Source: Listeria farberi
GTDB taxonomy: Bacteria > Bacillota > Bacilli > Lactobacillales > Listeriaceae
DNA: 64,000 nt
Assembly: GCF_014229245.1 (NCBI RefSeq)
Contig: NZ_JAARZJ010000007.1
Coordinates: forward strand, 62,001-126,000
Direction: 5' to 3'
Shown here: positions 17,768-27,637 of the stretch, in pieces
Layout: every line of letters starts with the position of its first letter
Numbering within the stretch: position 1 is the stretch's first letter
Translations under genes and position numbers: made by a program
Notes under the pieces: model-generated
Database searches by the model: none
Told to the model about the DNA's origin: nothing
What the model saw: only the letters and a program-made list of their open reading frames with translations

Positions 17768-18247
17768 GTGAAGAAAAACTTACGGATGTTGGCATTAGGT
17801 TTCTTAATTTCTGCCGTTGTCTTACTGGTTTATAATCAGTTTTTTTCAACTCAGACCAAAGCAGAAGAAACTAAAGTCACATCAACAAAAACTGGTTCTG
17901 ATGAAAACTCAAAAACATGGAAAAGCAAATATGAAAAATTATTAGCTCAACAAGAATTGGATAAGCAAGCAGAAGCAGATGCCAAGAAAAAAGCGGAAGA
18001 AGCTGCTAAAAAGAAAGCAGAAGAAGCTAAAAAAGTAAAAAGTTATAAATTAACGATTTCTAAAGGAGATCCTTCTTCTAAAGCTGGAGATGAACTTCAA
18101 GCAAATGGTATTATTAAAAGCGCTTCAGAGTTTGATAAATACTTAAGAGATAACAATTATGAAAAATACATTCGTGACGGTAGTTATACGCTCAAAAGTG
18201 ACATGAATTATGAAACAATCGCAAAAATATTGACACATAAAAATTAG
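17768..18247 (+). CDS. MltG/YceG-like membrane protein lacking the lytic domain
   Basis: A 159-residue protein starting GTG after AAAGGAGG. It has one N-terminal membrane helix (residues 6-24), an Ala/Lys/Glu-rich charged linker (residues 60-90), then a domain of about 65 residues (SYKLTISKGDPSSKAGDEL ... ANGIIKSASEFDKYL ... DGSYTLKSDMNYETIAKIL). That domain matches the LysM-like region of the endolytic transglycosylase MltG, but the catalytic part is absent. It may bind or sense nascent cell wall; this is inference. Confidence 0.72.
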   Translation: MKKNLRMLALGFLISAVVLLVYNQFFSTQTKAEETKVTSTKTGSDENSKTWKSKYEKLLAQQELDKQAEADAKKKAEEAAKKKAEEAKKVKSYKLTISKGDPSSKAGDELQANGIIKSASEFDKYLRDNNYEKYIRDGSYTLKSDMNYETIAKILTHKN

Positions 18248-18250
18248 TTA

Positions 18251-18286
18251 AAAAAGGAAATAAGTCTAGAACTTATTTCCTTTTTT
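18251..18286 (+). terminator. Terminator after the MltG-like gene
   Basis: GGAAATAAGT (18256-18265) and ACTTATTTCC (18271-18280) form a perfect 10-bp stem with a 5-nt loop, followed by TTTTTT. Confidence 0.88.
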
Positions 18287-18320
18287 ATGTTATTATTTAA
18301 GAAAGAAAGGATGATGAGAT

Positions 18321-18377
18321 ATGGAAAATGTAACAATGAAAAACCTCATAAATAATACGGGGGTATTTTACAAATAG
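18321..18377 (+). CDS. Candidate 18-residue leader peptide upstream of the RsgA-type GTPase
   Basis: ATG at 18321 follows GAAAGGATGATGAG, a good ribosome site, and encodes MENVTMKNLINNTGVFYK before TAG at 18375-18377. The stop falls in the loop of a terminator-like hairpin (18359-18391), with no other gene function for the stretch. This geometry suggests translation-controlled attenuation. It is predicted from layout only. Confidence 0.45.
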   Translation: MENVTMKNLINNTGVFYK

Positions 18378-18391
18378 AATGCTCCCTTTTT
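18359..18391 (+). promoter_or_regulatory. Candidate attenuator hairpin in the leader of the RsgA-type GTPase gene
   Basis: GGGGGTATT (18359-18367) pairs with AATGCTCCC (18378-18386) through nine pairs including two G-U, with a 10-nt loop and then TTTTT at 18387-18391. It lies between the leader ORF and the GTPase start and looks like an intrinsic terminator. A ribosome finishing the leader ORF would cover the 5' arm. Confidence 0.55.
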
Positions 18392-18408
18392 ACAAAGGAG
18401 CGAAACAA

Positions 18409-19449
18409 TTGATACTTGAAAAATATGGTTTTACAAGTTTTTTTGAAGAACAAAAAATTGCTACTACTTCTTCATATGGAAGAGTTACAGCAATATTCAG
18501 AGATTTTTATCGTGTTATAACAGAAAATGGGGAATTTTTAGCCACTCTTAAACGAGGGAATTTTTATGAATTGTCCTCTTCTAACCTGCCTGCTGTCGGT
18601 GATTTTGTGGAAGTAAGCAGTCAGAAACAAATTTTGTCTGTATTACAGAGGAAAACAATTTTTTCTCGAATGAATAAAGAATCAGAGGAACAATTAATTG
18701 CCGCAAACTTTGATTATGCGCTTATTGTAATGAGTTTAAACCATGATTTTAATTTAAATAGGCTAGAACGTTATTTAACGGTTGCTTGGGATAGTGGTGC
18801 TACACCAATTATCATTCTAACAAAAGCAGATTTAGTTGATGACCTCACTCCCTTCACACAAGAGCTCGAAACAGTCGCTTATGGCGTTCCCACTTATTAT
18901 GTAGATAATTTATCACACCGCGGTTTTGAAGCTTTAGAGACTGATTTAAAGCCGAATAGTACCCTTGTTTTACTTGGATCATCGGGGGTTGGTAAATCTT
19001 CCTTTATTAATAGTCTTGCAGGAGCGGATTTGATGAAAACTTCAGGGATTCGCGAGGATGATAGTAAAGGAAAACATACAACGACTCACCGAGAAATGCA
19101 TTTGCTTGCTAATGGTTGGATTATTATTGATACTCCTGGCATGCGTGAATTTGGGATTGGATTGAACCAAACAGGTCTAGAAACTACTTTTTCTGATGTA
19201 GAAGAACTAGGTGAAGGTTGCCGTTTTCATGATTGTTCCCATACAAATGAGCCAGGTTGCGCGGTTCAAGAAGCATTAGCAGATGGAACGCTTTCAGTAC
19301 AACACTATGAAAATTGGCTGAAATTACAACGTGAAATGGCTTATCATGCTCGAAAAAACAGCCCCGCTTTAGCCAGGCAAGAACGAGATCGCCGGAAAAC
19401 GATTCAAAAATCACTTCGAACACATTTAAAAACACGACCTAAAAGATAA
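18409..19449 (+). CDS. RsgA/EngC-family circularly permuted ribosome-associated GTPase
   Basis: Family members help 30S subunit maturation. Order of parts: OB-fold (residues about 15-80), G4 TKAD at 138-141 before G1 LGSSGVGKS at 190-198, then G3 DTPG at 241-244, and a zinc finger CRFHDCSHTNEPGC at 271-284. G4 before G1 is the permuted order. Start chosen is TTG 18409, seven nt after AAAGGAG; ATG 18379 sits inside a terminator-like hairpin with no SD. Listeria has a second RsgA elsewhere, from memory, so this is likely a paralogue. It is preceded by a candidate attenuator. Confidence 0.92.
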   Translation: MILEKYGFTSFFEEQKIATTSSYGRVTAIFRDFYRVITENGEFLATLKRGNFYELSSSNLPAVGDFVEVSSQKQILSVLQRKTIFSRMNKESEEQLIAANFDYALIVMSLNHDFNLNRLERYLTVAWDSGATPIIILTKADLVDDLTPFTQELETVAYGVPTYYVDNLSHRGFEALETDLKPNSTLVLLGSSGVGKSSFINSLAGADLMKTSGIREDDSKGKHTTTHREMHLLANGWIIIDTPGMREFGIGLNQTGLETTFSDVEELGEGCRFHDCSHTNEPGCAVQEALADGTLSVQHYENWLKLQREMAYHARKNSPALARQERDRRKTIQKSLRTHLKTRPKR

Positions 19450-19452
19450 CAC

Positions 19453-19487
19453 AAAAAAGCAAGTAGTTTTTAACTACTTGCTTTTTT
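19453..19487. terminator. Bidirectional terminator between GTPase gene and pnp
   Basis: AAAAAAGCAAGTAGTT and AACTACTTGCTTTTTT form a perfect stem with a 3-nt loop, with T-runs in both directions. Confidence 0.93.
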
Positions 19488-19490
19488 GTA

Positions 19491-21662
19491 TTATTTAGAT
19501 TCTGGTTTTTTTGTTTTAGGATAGAATTTTTTCTCTGCTTGTGGTTTTTTGTCGCCTTCTGGTTGTTCTTTTTTCTCTAGCAATGCTTTACGTGATAAGT
19601 TAACGCGGCCTTGGTGGTCTACTTCAATAACTTTAACCGTTACTTCATCACCAAGCTTTAAGATGTCTTCCACTTTACCAACACGTTCATGTGCTAATTC
19701 AGAAATATGAACTAAACCATCTGTCCCTTTGAATAATTCAACAAATGCGCCAAATTTTTCAATACGACGAACTTTACCAGTGTAAACTTCTCCAACTTCT
19801 ACTTCACGAACGATGTCTTCGATGATAGCAATTGCTTTACGGTTCATTGCTTGATCTTGTGAAGCGATGTAAACTGTACCATCTTGTTCGATATCAATTT
19901 TTACGCCTGTTTCTTCAATGATTGCATTGATTTGTTTTCCACCAGGTCCAATAACATCTTTAATTTTTTCTGGTTTAATATTAAGCGTAATAATTTTTGG
20001 AGCATACGCAGAAAGTTCTTCACGGGGTTCGCTAATTGTACTTGTTAAGTGTTCTAGAATATGCAAGCGCCCTTCTTTTGCTTGTGTTAATGCTTCGTCT
20101 AAAATTTGACGACTTAAGCCATCAATTTTGATATCCATTTGAAGTGCTGTAATACCATCTTTCGTTCCAGCAACTTTAAAGTCCATATCACCAAAGTGAT
20201 CTTCCATACCTTGAATATCAGAAAGAATCGTATAGTCATCACCAAGTTTTACAAGACCCATTGCGATACCAGCAACTGGCGCTTTAATTGGAACACCAGC
20301 ATCAAGCATTGCAAGTGTAGAACCACAAATACTTGCTTGAGAACTAGAACCGTTTGATTCAAGAACTTCTGATACTAGACGGATTGTGTACGGGAATTCC
20401 TCTTCGGAAGGAATAACATATTGTAATGCGCGTTCACCTAGCGCACCATGACCGATTTCACGACGCCCCGGCGCACGACGAGGGCCAGTTTCCCCAACAC
20501 TAAATTGCGGGAAATTATAATGGTGCATGAATCGTTTATATTCTTCTGTGCCTAAACCGTCAATGATTTGGTGTTCACGAAGCGGCGCTAATGTACATAC
20601 GCTTAGAGCTTGTGTTTGGCCACGAGTGAATAAACCTGAACCATGGACACGTGGAAGCATGCCAACTTCAGAAGAAAGTGGACGGATTTCATTTACTTTA
20701 CGGCCATCTGGACGGATTTTATCTTGAGAAATCAAACGACGCATTTCGTCTTTTTCAATCATTTCAAGAATATGAGCTACTTCACCAAGAATTTCTGCTT
20801 CATTTTCTAATTCTTTTGCTTTATAGCTTTCTAAAATTTCTTCTTTTACTTCTTCAATTGCAGCTTCACGCGCTTTTTTCTCTTCTGTTTTGATAGCTGC
20901 TTTCATTTTGCCTTCACTTGCTGCTTTTACTTCGGCTTCAAGTTCAGGATCGCTTACGAAAAGTTCGATTTCGCGTTTTTCTTTACCAACAGCGGCGATA
21001 ATTTGTTGTTGGAATTCACAAAGACGTTTAATTTCTTCATGACCAAACATAATTGCTTCAAGCATTGCTTCTTCTGAAACTTCTCTTGCTCCAGCTTCCA
21101 CCATGTTGATTGCATCATATGTTCCAGCAACGGTTAAGCTAATATCACTTTTTTCTGCTTGTTCGATAGTTGGGTTGATAACGTATTTTCCATCGATACG
21201 ACCCACATCCACACCAGCGATTGGCCCTTCAAATGGAATATCGGAAATAACTAATGCAACAGAAGAGCCAAGCATTGCTGCCATTTCTGGAGAACAATCT
21301 TGATCTACACTGAAAACAGTAGATGTAATTTGAACTTCATTACGGAAACCTTCTGCAAATAATGGACGAATTGGACGGTCAATTAGACGCGCTGTTAATG
21401 TTGCACGGTCACTTGGACGTCCTTCACGTTTTAAGAATCCACCGGGAACCTTACCAACGGAATACATTTTTTCTTCATAGTTAACTGTTAATGGGAAAAA
21501 GTCGCCAGGACGTGGCTTTTTCGAACCAACTGCAGCTGTTAAAACGACCGTATCGCCGTAACGAATTAAGGCTGCTCCACTTGCTTGTTTTGCTAATTGA
21601 CCTACTTCGACAGATAATGTCTTACCCGCCCATTCTGTTGAAAATACTTGTTTTTCAGACAT
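19491..21662 (-). CDS. pnp: Polyribonucleotide nucleotidyltransferase (PNPase)
   Basis: Phosphorolytic 3'-5' exoribonuclease of the RNA degradosome. A 723-residue protein with two RNase PH domains (first near residues 1-210, second 310-550 with [17 protein letters not shown]-like core and [20 protein letters not shown]), a KH domain ([16 protein letters not shown]) and an S1 domain ([20 protein letters not shown]). The C-terminus is Lys/Glu-rich. SD AAAGGAGAT lies upstream. The leader carries a long stem-loop. Confidence 0.97.
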   Translation of the reverse strand: MSEKQVFSTEWAGKTLSVEVGQLAKQASGAALIRYGDTVVLTAAVGSKKPRPGDFFPLTVNYEEKMYSVGKVPGGFLKREGRPSDRATLTARLIDRPIRPLFAEGFRNEVQITSTVFSVDQDCSPEMAAMLGSSVALVISDIPFEGPIAGVDVGRIDGKYVINPTIEQAEKSDISLTVAGTYDAINMVEAGAREVSEEAMLEAIMFGHEEIKRLCEFQQQIIAAVGKEKREIELFVSDPELEAEVKAASEGKMKAAIKTEEKKAREAAIEEVKEEILESYKAKELENEAEILGEVAHILEMIEKDEMRRLISQDKIRPDGRKVNEIRPLSSEVGMLPRVHGSGLFTRGQTQALSVCTLAPLREHQIIDGLGTEEYKRFMHHYNFPQFSVGETGPRRAPGRREIGHGALGERALQYVIPSEEEFPYTIRLVSEVLESNGSSSQASICGSTLAMLDAGVPIKAPVAGIAMGLVKLGDDYTILSDIQGMEDHFGDMDFKVAGTKDGITALQMDIKIDGLSRQILDEALTQAKEGRLHILEHLTSTISEPREELSAYAPKIITLNIKPEKIKDVIGPGGKQINAIIEETGVKIDIEQDGTVYIASQDQAMNRKAIAIIEDIVREVEVGEVYTGKVRRIEKFGAFVELFKGTDGLVHISELAHERVGKVEDILKLGDEVTVKVIEVDHQGRVNLSRKALLEKKEQPEGDKKPQAEKKFYPKTKKPESK

Positions 21663-21753
21663 ATTTTAATCTCCTTTGATTAGGAAAAACACGAACCAGA
21701 AACTTTACCATGCATAAGAATGTTCACGCACACTTTAGATTTTCTAAAGCACA

Positions 21754-21811
21754 CATGAATCCAAAAACCTGCTAAAAATAGCGATTTTTGAAGCACGTTT
21801 TTGGATTCATG
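21754..21811 (-). promoter_or_regulatory. Long stem-loop in the pnp 5' leader
   Basis: CATGAATCCAAAAAC (21754-21768) and GTTTTTGGATTCATG (21797-21811) are perfect 15-bp inverses; the 28-nt loop holds a further AAAAAT/ATTTTT pairing. It lies about 90 nt upstream of the pnp start. In Escherichia coli an RNase III-cut hairpin in this position controls pnp; the same role here is inference. Confidence 0.65.
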
Positions 21812-21867
21812 CGATAAAGTTTCATTTCTTCGGCGTGTTTTCCAAAATTTAGTATAGTTAATACTCA

Positions 21868-21900
21868 AAAAAAAGCGGGAACTTTTGGTATCCCGCTTTC
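21868..21900 (-). terminator. Terminator after rpsO
   Basis: On the minus strand AAAGCGGGA and TCCCGCTTT flank a 10-nt loop, followed by TTTTTTGAG. Confidence 0.88.
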
Positions 21901-21909
21901 GTCTGGTTT

Positions 21910-22179
21910 TTATCGACGTAAACCTAAACGTTTGATAAGTTCGCGGTAACGTTGAACATCTTTTTTACGTAGGTAAGTTAATAGGTTACGACGGTGACCT
22001 ACCATTTTCATTAATCCACGGTAAGAGTGATGGTCTTTTTTGTGTACGCGAACGTGTTCATTTAAGCTATTGATTTCAGCAGTTAATACAGCGATTTGTA
22101 CTTCTGGTGAACCAGTATCTGTATCATGGACACGGTACTCTGCAATAATTTCATTTTTGCGTTCTTGAGTTAAAGCCAT
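21910..22179 (-). CDS. rpsO: 30S ribosomal protein S15
   Basis: Primary 16S rRNA-binding protein of the small subunit, 89 residues beginning [15 protein letters not shown] and ending in the basic [13 protein letters not shown]. The conserved [13 protein letters not shown] and [11 protein letters not shown] segments contact rRNA. The start is at 22179 after AGGAGGTGG; an upstream in-frame ATG would add 20 non-conserved residues. It precedes pnp, the usual pairing. Confidence 0.98.
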   Translation of the reverse strand: MALTQERKNEIIAEYRVHDTDTGSPEVQIAVLTAEINSLNEHVRVHKKDHHSYRGLMKMVGHRRNLLTYLRKKDVQRYRELIKRLGLRR

Positions 22180-22315
22180 TTCTTTCCACCTCCTTCTAAA
22201 ATATCCCCAATTACTGAGCCAAGCGTCGGTGAGTCGCAAAAGCCAAGTAATGGTTCTTTTCGTACAGATTTAAAGATACACTATTTAGCCTCCAAAAGCA
22301 AGCAGAAATAGTCTT

Positions 22316-23260
22316 TTAATCCTCTAAATTAGCAAAAAATGCTCTTGTATCTTGTTCGTCTTTTTCTAGCTGAGCAATTAGACCTTCTACTCCGTTGAAT
22401 TTAAGCTCTGGACGGAAAAATTGATACCATTCAATTTCTGCTTCTTCGCCGTATATTTCACGGTGGAAATCTAAAATATAAACCTCAATAGATAACGCTT
22501 GGTCATCTTTAAAAGTAATGTTATAACCAATGCTCGCCATACCTAAGTGAGTTTCTCCGTTCACACGGAATTTCACTGCATAAACACCAAGCTTTGGAAT
22601 CAAGTAATCTTCTTTTACACGGATATTCGCTGTTGGAAAACCAATTGTTCTACCGCGTTTGTCCCCGTGGATTACAGTTCCTTTCGTTGTATAAGGATAG
22701 CCTAGTAATTGATTCGCTTCTTCTAGTTCCCCTTCTGAGATGGCACGTCTAATGTTTGTCGAACTTATTTTATCACTTGCAGCAGTTTGTTTATCGATAA
22801 TAGTAACTTCAAAGCGACCATTAGCATATTTAGCCAAATCGGTCATTTTACCCTCACCTTTTTTACCATAAGAATAGTCGAACCCTGCTACCACATGTTC
22901 TACATGCAAAGCGACTAAATAATTATTTACAAAAGATTGCGGAGATAGTTCGGAAAATTGTGTTGTAAAGCGAACTACATACATAATATCTACGCCAAGT
23001 TCAGCCATTTTTTCTGCTTTATCTTCAAGCGGTGTGAGATATTTTACTTGTTTGCGGATATTGCTTAAAACTACAGATGGATGCGGATCAAAAGTTAACA
23101 CTGCGGTTTGAAGTCCTTTTTGTCCAGCAATCTTTTTTGCTTGTTTAATGACTGCTTGATGTCCCAAATGAACGCCATCGAAAAAGCCAAGCGCCATTAC
23201 TTTTTTTACGTCAGTCGACTCATCTATTGTAATCGGATGATGTAAGTATATCGTCTTCAT
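22316..23260 (-). CDS. ribF: Bifunctional riboflavin kinase / FAD synthetase
   Basis: Makes FMN and then FAD. The N-terminal nucleotidyltransferase domain has LGFFDGVHLGHQAVI (residues 25-39, the HxGH-type site) and SSTNIRRAISEG; the C-terminal flavokinase domain has GDKRGRTIGFPTANI and SIGYNITF. 314 residues, normal. Called ribC in Bacillus and Listeria literature. It lies between truB and rpsO. Confidence 0.96.
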   Translation of the reverse strand: MKTIYLHHPITIDESTDVKKVMALGFFDGVHLGHQAVIKQAKKIAGQKGLQTAVLTFDPHPSVVLSNIRKQVKYLTPLEDKAEKMAELGVDIMYVVRFTTQFSELSPQSFVNNYLVALHVEHVVAGFDYSYGKKGEGKMTDLAKYANGRFEVTIIDKQTAASDKISSTNIRRAISEGELEEANQLLGYPYTTKGTVIHGDKRGRTIGFPTANIRVKEDYLIPKLGVYAVKFRVNGETHLGMASIGYNITFKDDQALSIEVYILDFHREIYGEEAEIEWYQFFRPELKFNGVEGLIAQLEKDEQDTRAFFANLED

Positions 23261-23330
23261 TTTTTGCCACTTCTCCTCTAAATTTGAATTCCTTTAATAT
23301 CATAATATAAGCAAGTTGCGGTCGCAATAA

Positions 23331-24248
23331 CTATGCTTGATGTAACTCAATGACTTTTTCTGGTTTAAAGAGATCTTTTTTCTCTGGATGCGGTTTGTAT
23401 ATTGCTGTTAATTTATCTTTAAAAATAAGTGCGACACGAGGTTCATTTTCGACTGTTTGGAATAAAGATTTTGGTAATAATCCGCCGTTTAAAACTTTCG
23501 CGTGTATTTCTTCATTTATTTCTAATTTTGCCATTGATTCAATGCCTTTTTCAAGCGGATATAAAAAATCAGTATCATTTGCTTGCATCTTTTCATCAAT
23601 TTCCGCCAAGGTTAGACAATCTTCTTTTTTGAAAAAGCCGCTACGGATCCGTTCTAGTTTGGACATATGGGCAGGATAACCTAGTAATTCGCCAATCATG
23701 ACTGCAAGCGTGCGGATATAGGTTCCTTTTCCGCATGCAATTTCTAATTGAAACGTTGGATTAGTTTGATTTAGCGGACTGACGCCATCTAAACGGATTA
23801 ATGAATAAATATCCACTTGTCTGGATGGTCTTTCTACCTCTATTCCAGCTCTTGCATATTCATACAACTTCTTGCCGTTAACCTTTACGGCTGAATACAT
23901 TGGTGGAATTTGTGTGATATTGCCGGTTAGCTTTGTAAGGGTCGCTTGAAGTTCTTCTGCTGAAATTTCGGCTAAGTCTTTCGTTGCAATAGTTTCGCCA
24001 GTGGAATCTTCTGTTGTAGTCGATTTGCCTAGTGTTATTTCTGCTACATAGACTTTGCCTTCATCAGTTACATATTCAGCCAATTTTGTCGCACGTCCAA
24101 TACAAATTGGTAGCACGCCTTCTACTTCTGGATCAAGTGTACCTGTATGACCAACTTTTTTTGTATGTAAAATTTTTCTTAATTTAAAAACGCAATCATG
24201 ACTTGTCATCCCGCGTTCTTTCCATAGTGGGATAATTCCGTTCATCAA
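23331..24248 (-). CDS. truB: tRNA pseudouridine-55 synthase
   Basis: Makes pseudouridine 55 in the T-loop of tRNAs. Catalytic Asp39 is in HTGTLDPEVEGVLPI; other family motifs are YVAEITLGKSTTTEDSTG and CGKGTYIRTLA. 305 residues. The SD GAAGGAGGAG precedes the ATG. It follows rbfA across a large terminator-like structure. Confidence 0.97.
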   Translation of the reverse strand: MMNGIIPLWKERGMTSHDCVFKLRKILHTKKVGHTGTLDPEVEGVLPICIGRATKLAEYVTDEGKVYVAEITLGKSTTTEDSTGETIATKDLAEISAEELQATLTKLTGNITQIPPMYSAVKVNGKKLYEYARAGIEVERPSRQVDIYSLIRLDGVSPLNQTNPTFQLEIACGKGTYIRTLAVMIGELLGYPAHMSKLERIRSGFFKKEDCLTLAEIDEKMQANDTDFLYPLEKGIESMAKLEINEEIHAKVLNGGLLPKSLFQTVENEPRVALIFKDKLTAIYKPHPEKKDLFKPEKVIELHQA

Positions 24249-24262
24249 GCTCCTCCTTCTAA

Positions 24263-24334
24263 GAAAAAAAGTTTAAGGCAATTCCCACTTACATCCCGTT
24301 TGACTGAGAAGATAAAGGGACTGCCTTAAACTTT
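24263..24334 (-). terminator. Large stem-loop between rbfA and truB
   Basis: AAAGTTTAAGGCA (24268-24280) and TGCCTTAAACTTT (24322-24334) pair perfectly over 13 bp around a 41-nt region, with a further TCCC/GGGA pairing inside; on the minus strand TTTTTTTC follows. It could be an internal terminator or attenuator of the operon. The truB SD follows closely. Confidence 0.65.
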
Positions 24335-24340
24335 TATTTA

Positions 24341-24685
24341 TTATTGATCGTTATTTAAGTCGCGAAGTAATTCATCGATTCGATTTCCGTAAGCGATGGA
24401 ATTATCTATTTCAAAAGACATTTCTGGAACTTTACGAAGTCGAATACGGCGACCGATTTCAGAGCGGATAAAGCCATGCGCTTTCGCAAGTGCGAGTAAC
24501 GTATTCTCTTTTTCCTTATCGGTACCAAGAATGGAAATGAACACCTTAGCTTCTTGTAAATCACCAGTAACATCTACTCCTGTTACAGTAACAAAGCCTA
24601 AGCGAGGATCTTTGATTTTACGATTTAAAATATCGCCCAATTCTTTTTTCATTTGCTCACTGACACGATTTGCTCGTACGTTCAA
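24341..24685 (-). CDS. rbfA: Ribosome-binding factor A
   Basis: Small KH-fold protein (114 residues) that binds immature 30S subunits and helps 16S 5' end processing. Typical features are the start [32 protein letters not shown] and [12 protein letters not shown]. It lies downstream of infB and the DUF503 gene, the standard nusA-infB operon order. Confidence 0.97.
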
Positions 24686-24700
24686 GTGTATTCACCTCTT

Positions 24701-24979
24701 TTATAACTTCTCCATAACTGTCTCAGCTCGCTCCCACTCAGGAAAAGAATCAAGAAAAGCAAGTACTTCTCTGGCTTCTTTTTCCGCTTGGATATGCGAG
24801 GAGGATACAACAGCAAAGCTAATTTCAGCTCGCTGCCATAAATCCTGATAATCTGTTTCAGCAATGGAGATATTGAATTTTTGTTTTGTTCTCGTTAAAA
24901 TTCGTTGCAGTATAGCGCGTTTTTCTTTAAGGTTTTGTGGTTCCTGCATGAAAAATTCACTAATAACTGATTGAATCAT
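24701..24979 (-). CDS. DUF503 family protein (YlxP)
   Basis: A 92-residue ferredoxin-like-fold protein with the family signature [32 protein letters not shown] in its middle part. The function is unclear, though conservation beside infB and rbfA suggests a ribosome-related role. Its ATG overlaps the infB stop by 4 bp, so translation is coupled. Confidence 0.9.
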   Translation of the reverse strand: MIQSVISEFFMQEPQNLKEKRAILQRILTRTKQKFNISIAETDYQDLWQRAEISFAVVSSSHIQAEKEAREVLAFLDSFPEWERAETVMEKL

Positions 24980-27315
24980 TTTCTTTCAATTTCTTCCATA
25001 ACGTATGCTTCAATTACATCATCTTCTTTAATATCGTTAAAGTTTTGAACTGTAATACCACATTCGTAACCTTTTGCTACTTCTTTCGCATCATCTTTAA
25101 AGCGTTTAAGTGTTGCAATTTCGCCTTCAAAAACAACGATTCCGTCACGGATAATACGAACGCCACTATCACGAGTTATTTTACCATCTGTTACGTAACA
25201 GCCGGCAATTGTACCCACTTTAGAAACATTGATTGTTTGACGAACTTGGGCTTGACCAATAATTTTTTCTTGGAATTCTGGGTCAAGCATCCCTTTCATT
25301 GCTGCTTCAATTTCATCAATTGCTTTATAGATAACACGGTGTAGACGAATATCTACGCTTTCGTTTTCTGCTGCTTCACGAGCTTGCGCTGTTGGACGAA
25401 CATTAAATCCAATAATAATTGCATTAGAAGCTGCAGCTAAAGTAATATCTGATTCATTAATCGCACCAACGGCAGTATGAATAATTTTAACGTTAACGCC
25501 TTCTACGTCAATTTTGCGAAGTGACGCAGCAAGAGCCTCTACAGAACCTTGAACGTCTGCTTTAATAATAACGTTAACTTCTTTCATTTCGCCAGCTTTC
25601 ATATGTTCAAATAAGTTATCTAAACTTACACGATTTGTTGCGGAGCGTTGTGCTACTAACGCACGACTTGCACGGGTTTCACCGATGTTTCTTGCTGTTT
25701 TTTCATCTTCAAAAACAACAAAGCGATCGCCAGCTTGTGGCACATCATTTAATCCAGTGATTTCAACTGGTGTGCTAGGTCCAACTTTTTTCACGCGGCG
25801 GCCTAGGTCATTAACCATGGCACGAACACGACCAAAAGTATTCCCTACAACGATTGGATCCCCGATATTAAGCGTTCCATCTTGTACTAGTAAAGTCGCA
25901 ACTGGGCCACGACCTTTATCAAGTTCTGCTTCAATAACGGAACCGATGGCACGACGGTCTGGATTTGCTTTTAATTCTTCTACTTCAGAAACAAGTAAAA
26001 TCATATCTAACAAGTTTTCAAGACCTTCACCAAATTTAGCTGAGATTGGTGCGAAAATAGTATCGCCGCCCCAAGCTTCTGGAACTAATTCATACTCAGT
26101 TAATTCTTGCATTACACGGTCTGGGTTTGCTTGTGGTTTATCAATTTTATTAACAGCAACAATAATCGGCATTCCCGCAGCTTTCGCGTGGTTAATCGCT
26201 TCAATTGTTTGTGGCATAACACCATCATCAGCTGCAACAACTAAAATAGTAATATCCGTGATTTGCGCACCACGAGCACGCATTGCTGTAAACGCAGCAT
26301 GTCCTGGAGTATCTAAGAAAGTAATTTTTTTATCGTGAATTTCCAGTTGGTAAGCACCAATATGTTGTGTAATACCACCTGCTTCTCCTAAAGTAACTTT
26401 TGTATTACGAAGGGAATCTAGTAATGTTGTTTTACCATGGTCAACGTGTCCCATGATGGTAACAACTGGTGGGCGTTCAACAAGTTTTGACTCATCAACT
26501 GCTTCATTTAGTTCATTTTCAAAGTAGACATCTAAGTCTGTTACATCGACTTTGATTTCTTCTTCTACTTGCACGCCGTAATCATCACAAATTAATTCGA
26601 TTGCATCTTTATCTAATGATTGGTTAATTGTTGCAACAACACCAAGCATAAATAGTTTTTTGATTAGTTCAGATGGTTCTCTGTATAATTTTTTCGCTAA
26701 TTCCGCTACTGTTAAAGATTCACTGAAAACGATTTTTTCAGGAAGCTCTTTTGGTTTTGGCGGAGTTGGCGGTACTGTACTGTGGTTTAGTTTACCTTTT
26801 TTCTTCGTGTTACGGCCTTTATTGTTGAAATTACCGCCACGATTCGGACGATTGTTACCGCCTGGACGGTTTGAATTGCCGCCTGGACGATTATTATTAT
26901 TGTTACGTTTCTGTCCACCAGCTTGTTGTTGGTTACCACTTGATTGTGTTTGGTTACTTGTATTTGCTGGTTTATTTGTCGCTGGTTTAGTACCTTGGCT
27001 TTTGTTCGCAGTTGCTGGTTTATTAGCTTGTCCTGCTGGTTTATTTGGTTTATTCGACTTTTCATTACTATTTGTCATATTTGGTTTGTTTGGCCCCTTA
27101 CTATTTCCATTTTCGTTGCTAGTAGCTTCTTTCTTTGGTGCTTCGGCTTTTTTATTTGCGCCATCAATAGCATTATCTAATTGTCTTAATGCATTTTCAT
27201 TAATAGTGGACATATGATTAGCCACTTCAATACCTAAGCCTTTTAATGCTTCAATGACTTTTTTACTTGATACTTGATGTTCTTTTGCGTATTCATATAC
27301 ACGAACTTTACTCAT
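24976..27315 (-). CDS. infB: Translation initiation factor IF-2
   Basis: GTPase that brings fMet-tRNA to the 30S subunit and drives 50S joining. About 779 residues from the ATG at 27315 (CGGAGG 8 nt upstream; a GTG three codons earlier overlaps that SD). N-terminal IF2-N domain, then a long low-complexity Asn/Gly/Lys/Pro linker (about 60-180), a second IF2-N domain, G1 GHVDHGKT, G3 DTPGHAAF, G4 NKID, and C-terminal domains with [17 protein letters not shown]. Central gene of the rimP-nusA-infB-rbfA operon. Confidence 0.97.
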   Translation of the reverse strand: MSKVRVYEYAKEHQVSSKKVIEALKGLGIEVANHMSTINENALRQLDNAIDGANKKAEAPKKEATSNENGNSKGPNKPNMTNSNEKSNKPNKPAGQANKPATANKSQGTKPATNKPANTSNQTQSSGNQQQAGGQKRNNNNNRPGGNSNRPGGNNRPNRGGNFNNKGRNTKKKGKLNHSTVPPTPPKPKELPEKIVFSESLTVAELAKKLYREPSELIKKLFMLGVVATINQSLDKDAIELICDDYGVQVEEEIKVDVTDLDVYFENELNEAVDESKLVERPPVVTIMGHVDHGKTTLLDSLRNTKVTLGEAGGITQHIGAYQLEIHDKKITFLDTPGHAAFTAMRARGAQITDITILVVAADDGVMPQTIEAINHAKAAGMPIIVAVNKIDKPQANPDRVMQELTEYELVPEAWGGDTIFAPISAKFGEGLENLLDMILLVSEVEELKANPDRRAIGSVIEAELDKGRGPVATLLVQDGTLNIGDPIVVGNTFGRVRAMVNDLGRRVKKVGPSTPVEITGLNDVPQAGDRFVVFEDEKTARNIGETRASRALVAQRSATNRVSLDNLFEHMKAGEMKEVNVIIKADVQGSVEALAASLRKIDVEGVNVKIIHTAVGAINESDITLAAASNAIIIGFNVRPTAQAREAAENESVDIRLHRVIYKAIDEIEAAMKGMLDPEFQEKIIGQAQVRQTINVSKVGTIAGCYVTDGKITRDSGVRIIRDGIVVFEGEIATLKRFKDDAKEVAKGYECGITVQNFNDIKEDDVIEAYVMEEIERK

Positions 27316-27337
27316 GTCGTACACCTCCGTATAAGAT

Positions 27338-27637
27338 TCAACCGAGTAATTCTGCTAATTTAATAGCAAATCCTTTATCAAGTATTGCAACTATTGCACG
27401 TGTGTCTTTGCCGATTGCACCCCCTATCATTTCCCGGGTACCGGCTTTTTTCACGACAACATTGTAGTATTCACACTTGTTGCGGATTGTTTTCTCGGTT
27501 TTTTCTGATATATCTTCTGAAATGAGAACCATTTTTGCTTTCCCATTTCTAACTGCTTTTAGTACTAATTCTTCACCAGTAGTAATTTTACGTGCTCTGT
27601 TAGCGAGGCCTAATAAGGAAAGTGCTTTTTTATCCAT
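27338..27637 (-). CDS. L7Ae-family ribosomal-like protein (YlxQ)
   Basis: A 99-residue protein of the L7Ae/L30e fold, which binds kink-turn RNA. It shows [37 protein letters not shown], typical of the family. Overlaps ylxR by 8 bp and lies upstream of infB, as in other Firmicutes. The RNA target is not known from sequence. Confidence 0.92.
   Translation of the reverse strand: MDKKALSLLGLANRARKITTGEELVLKAVRNGKAKMVLISEDISEKTEKTIRNKCEYYNVVVKKAGTREMIGGAIGKDTRAIVAILDKGFAIKLAELLG

Noticed and set aside
25685-26338. A 217-codon plus-strand frame opposite infB
   Set aside because: It is antisense to a strongly conserved GTPase region; the composition mirrors infB codons and there is no SD.
26800-27070. 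A tandem repeat or CRISPR-like stretch
   Set aside because: The repetitive look comes from the low-complexity IF-2 linker; spacing and units are irregular.
26660-27217. A hydrophobic 185-codon frame on the plus strand
   Set aside because: It is the complement of the Asn/Gly/Lys-rich linker of infB, which makes an artificial Leu/Phe-rich frame.
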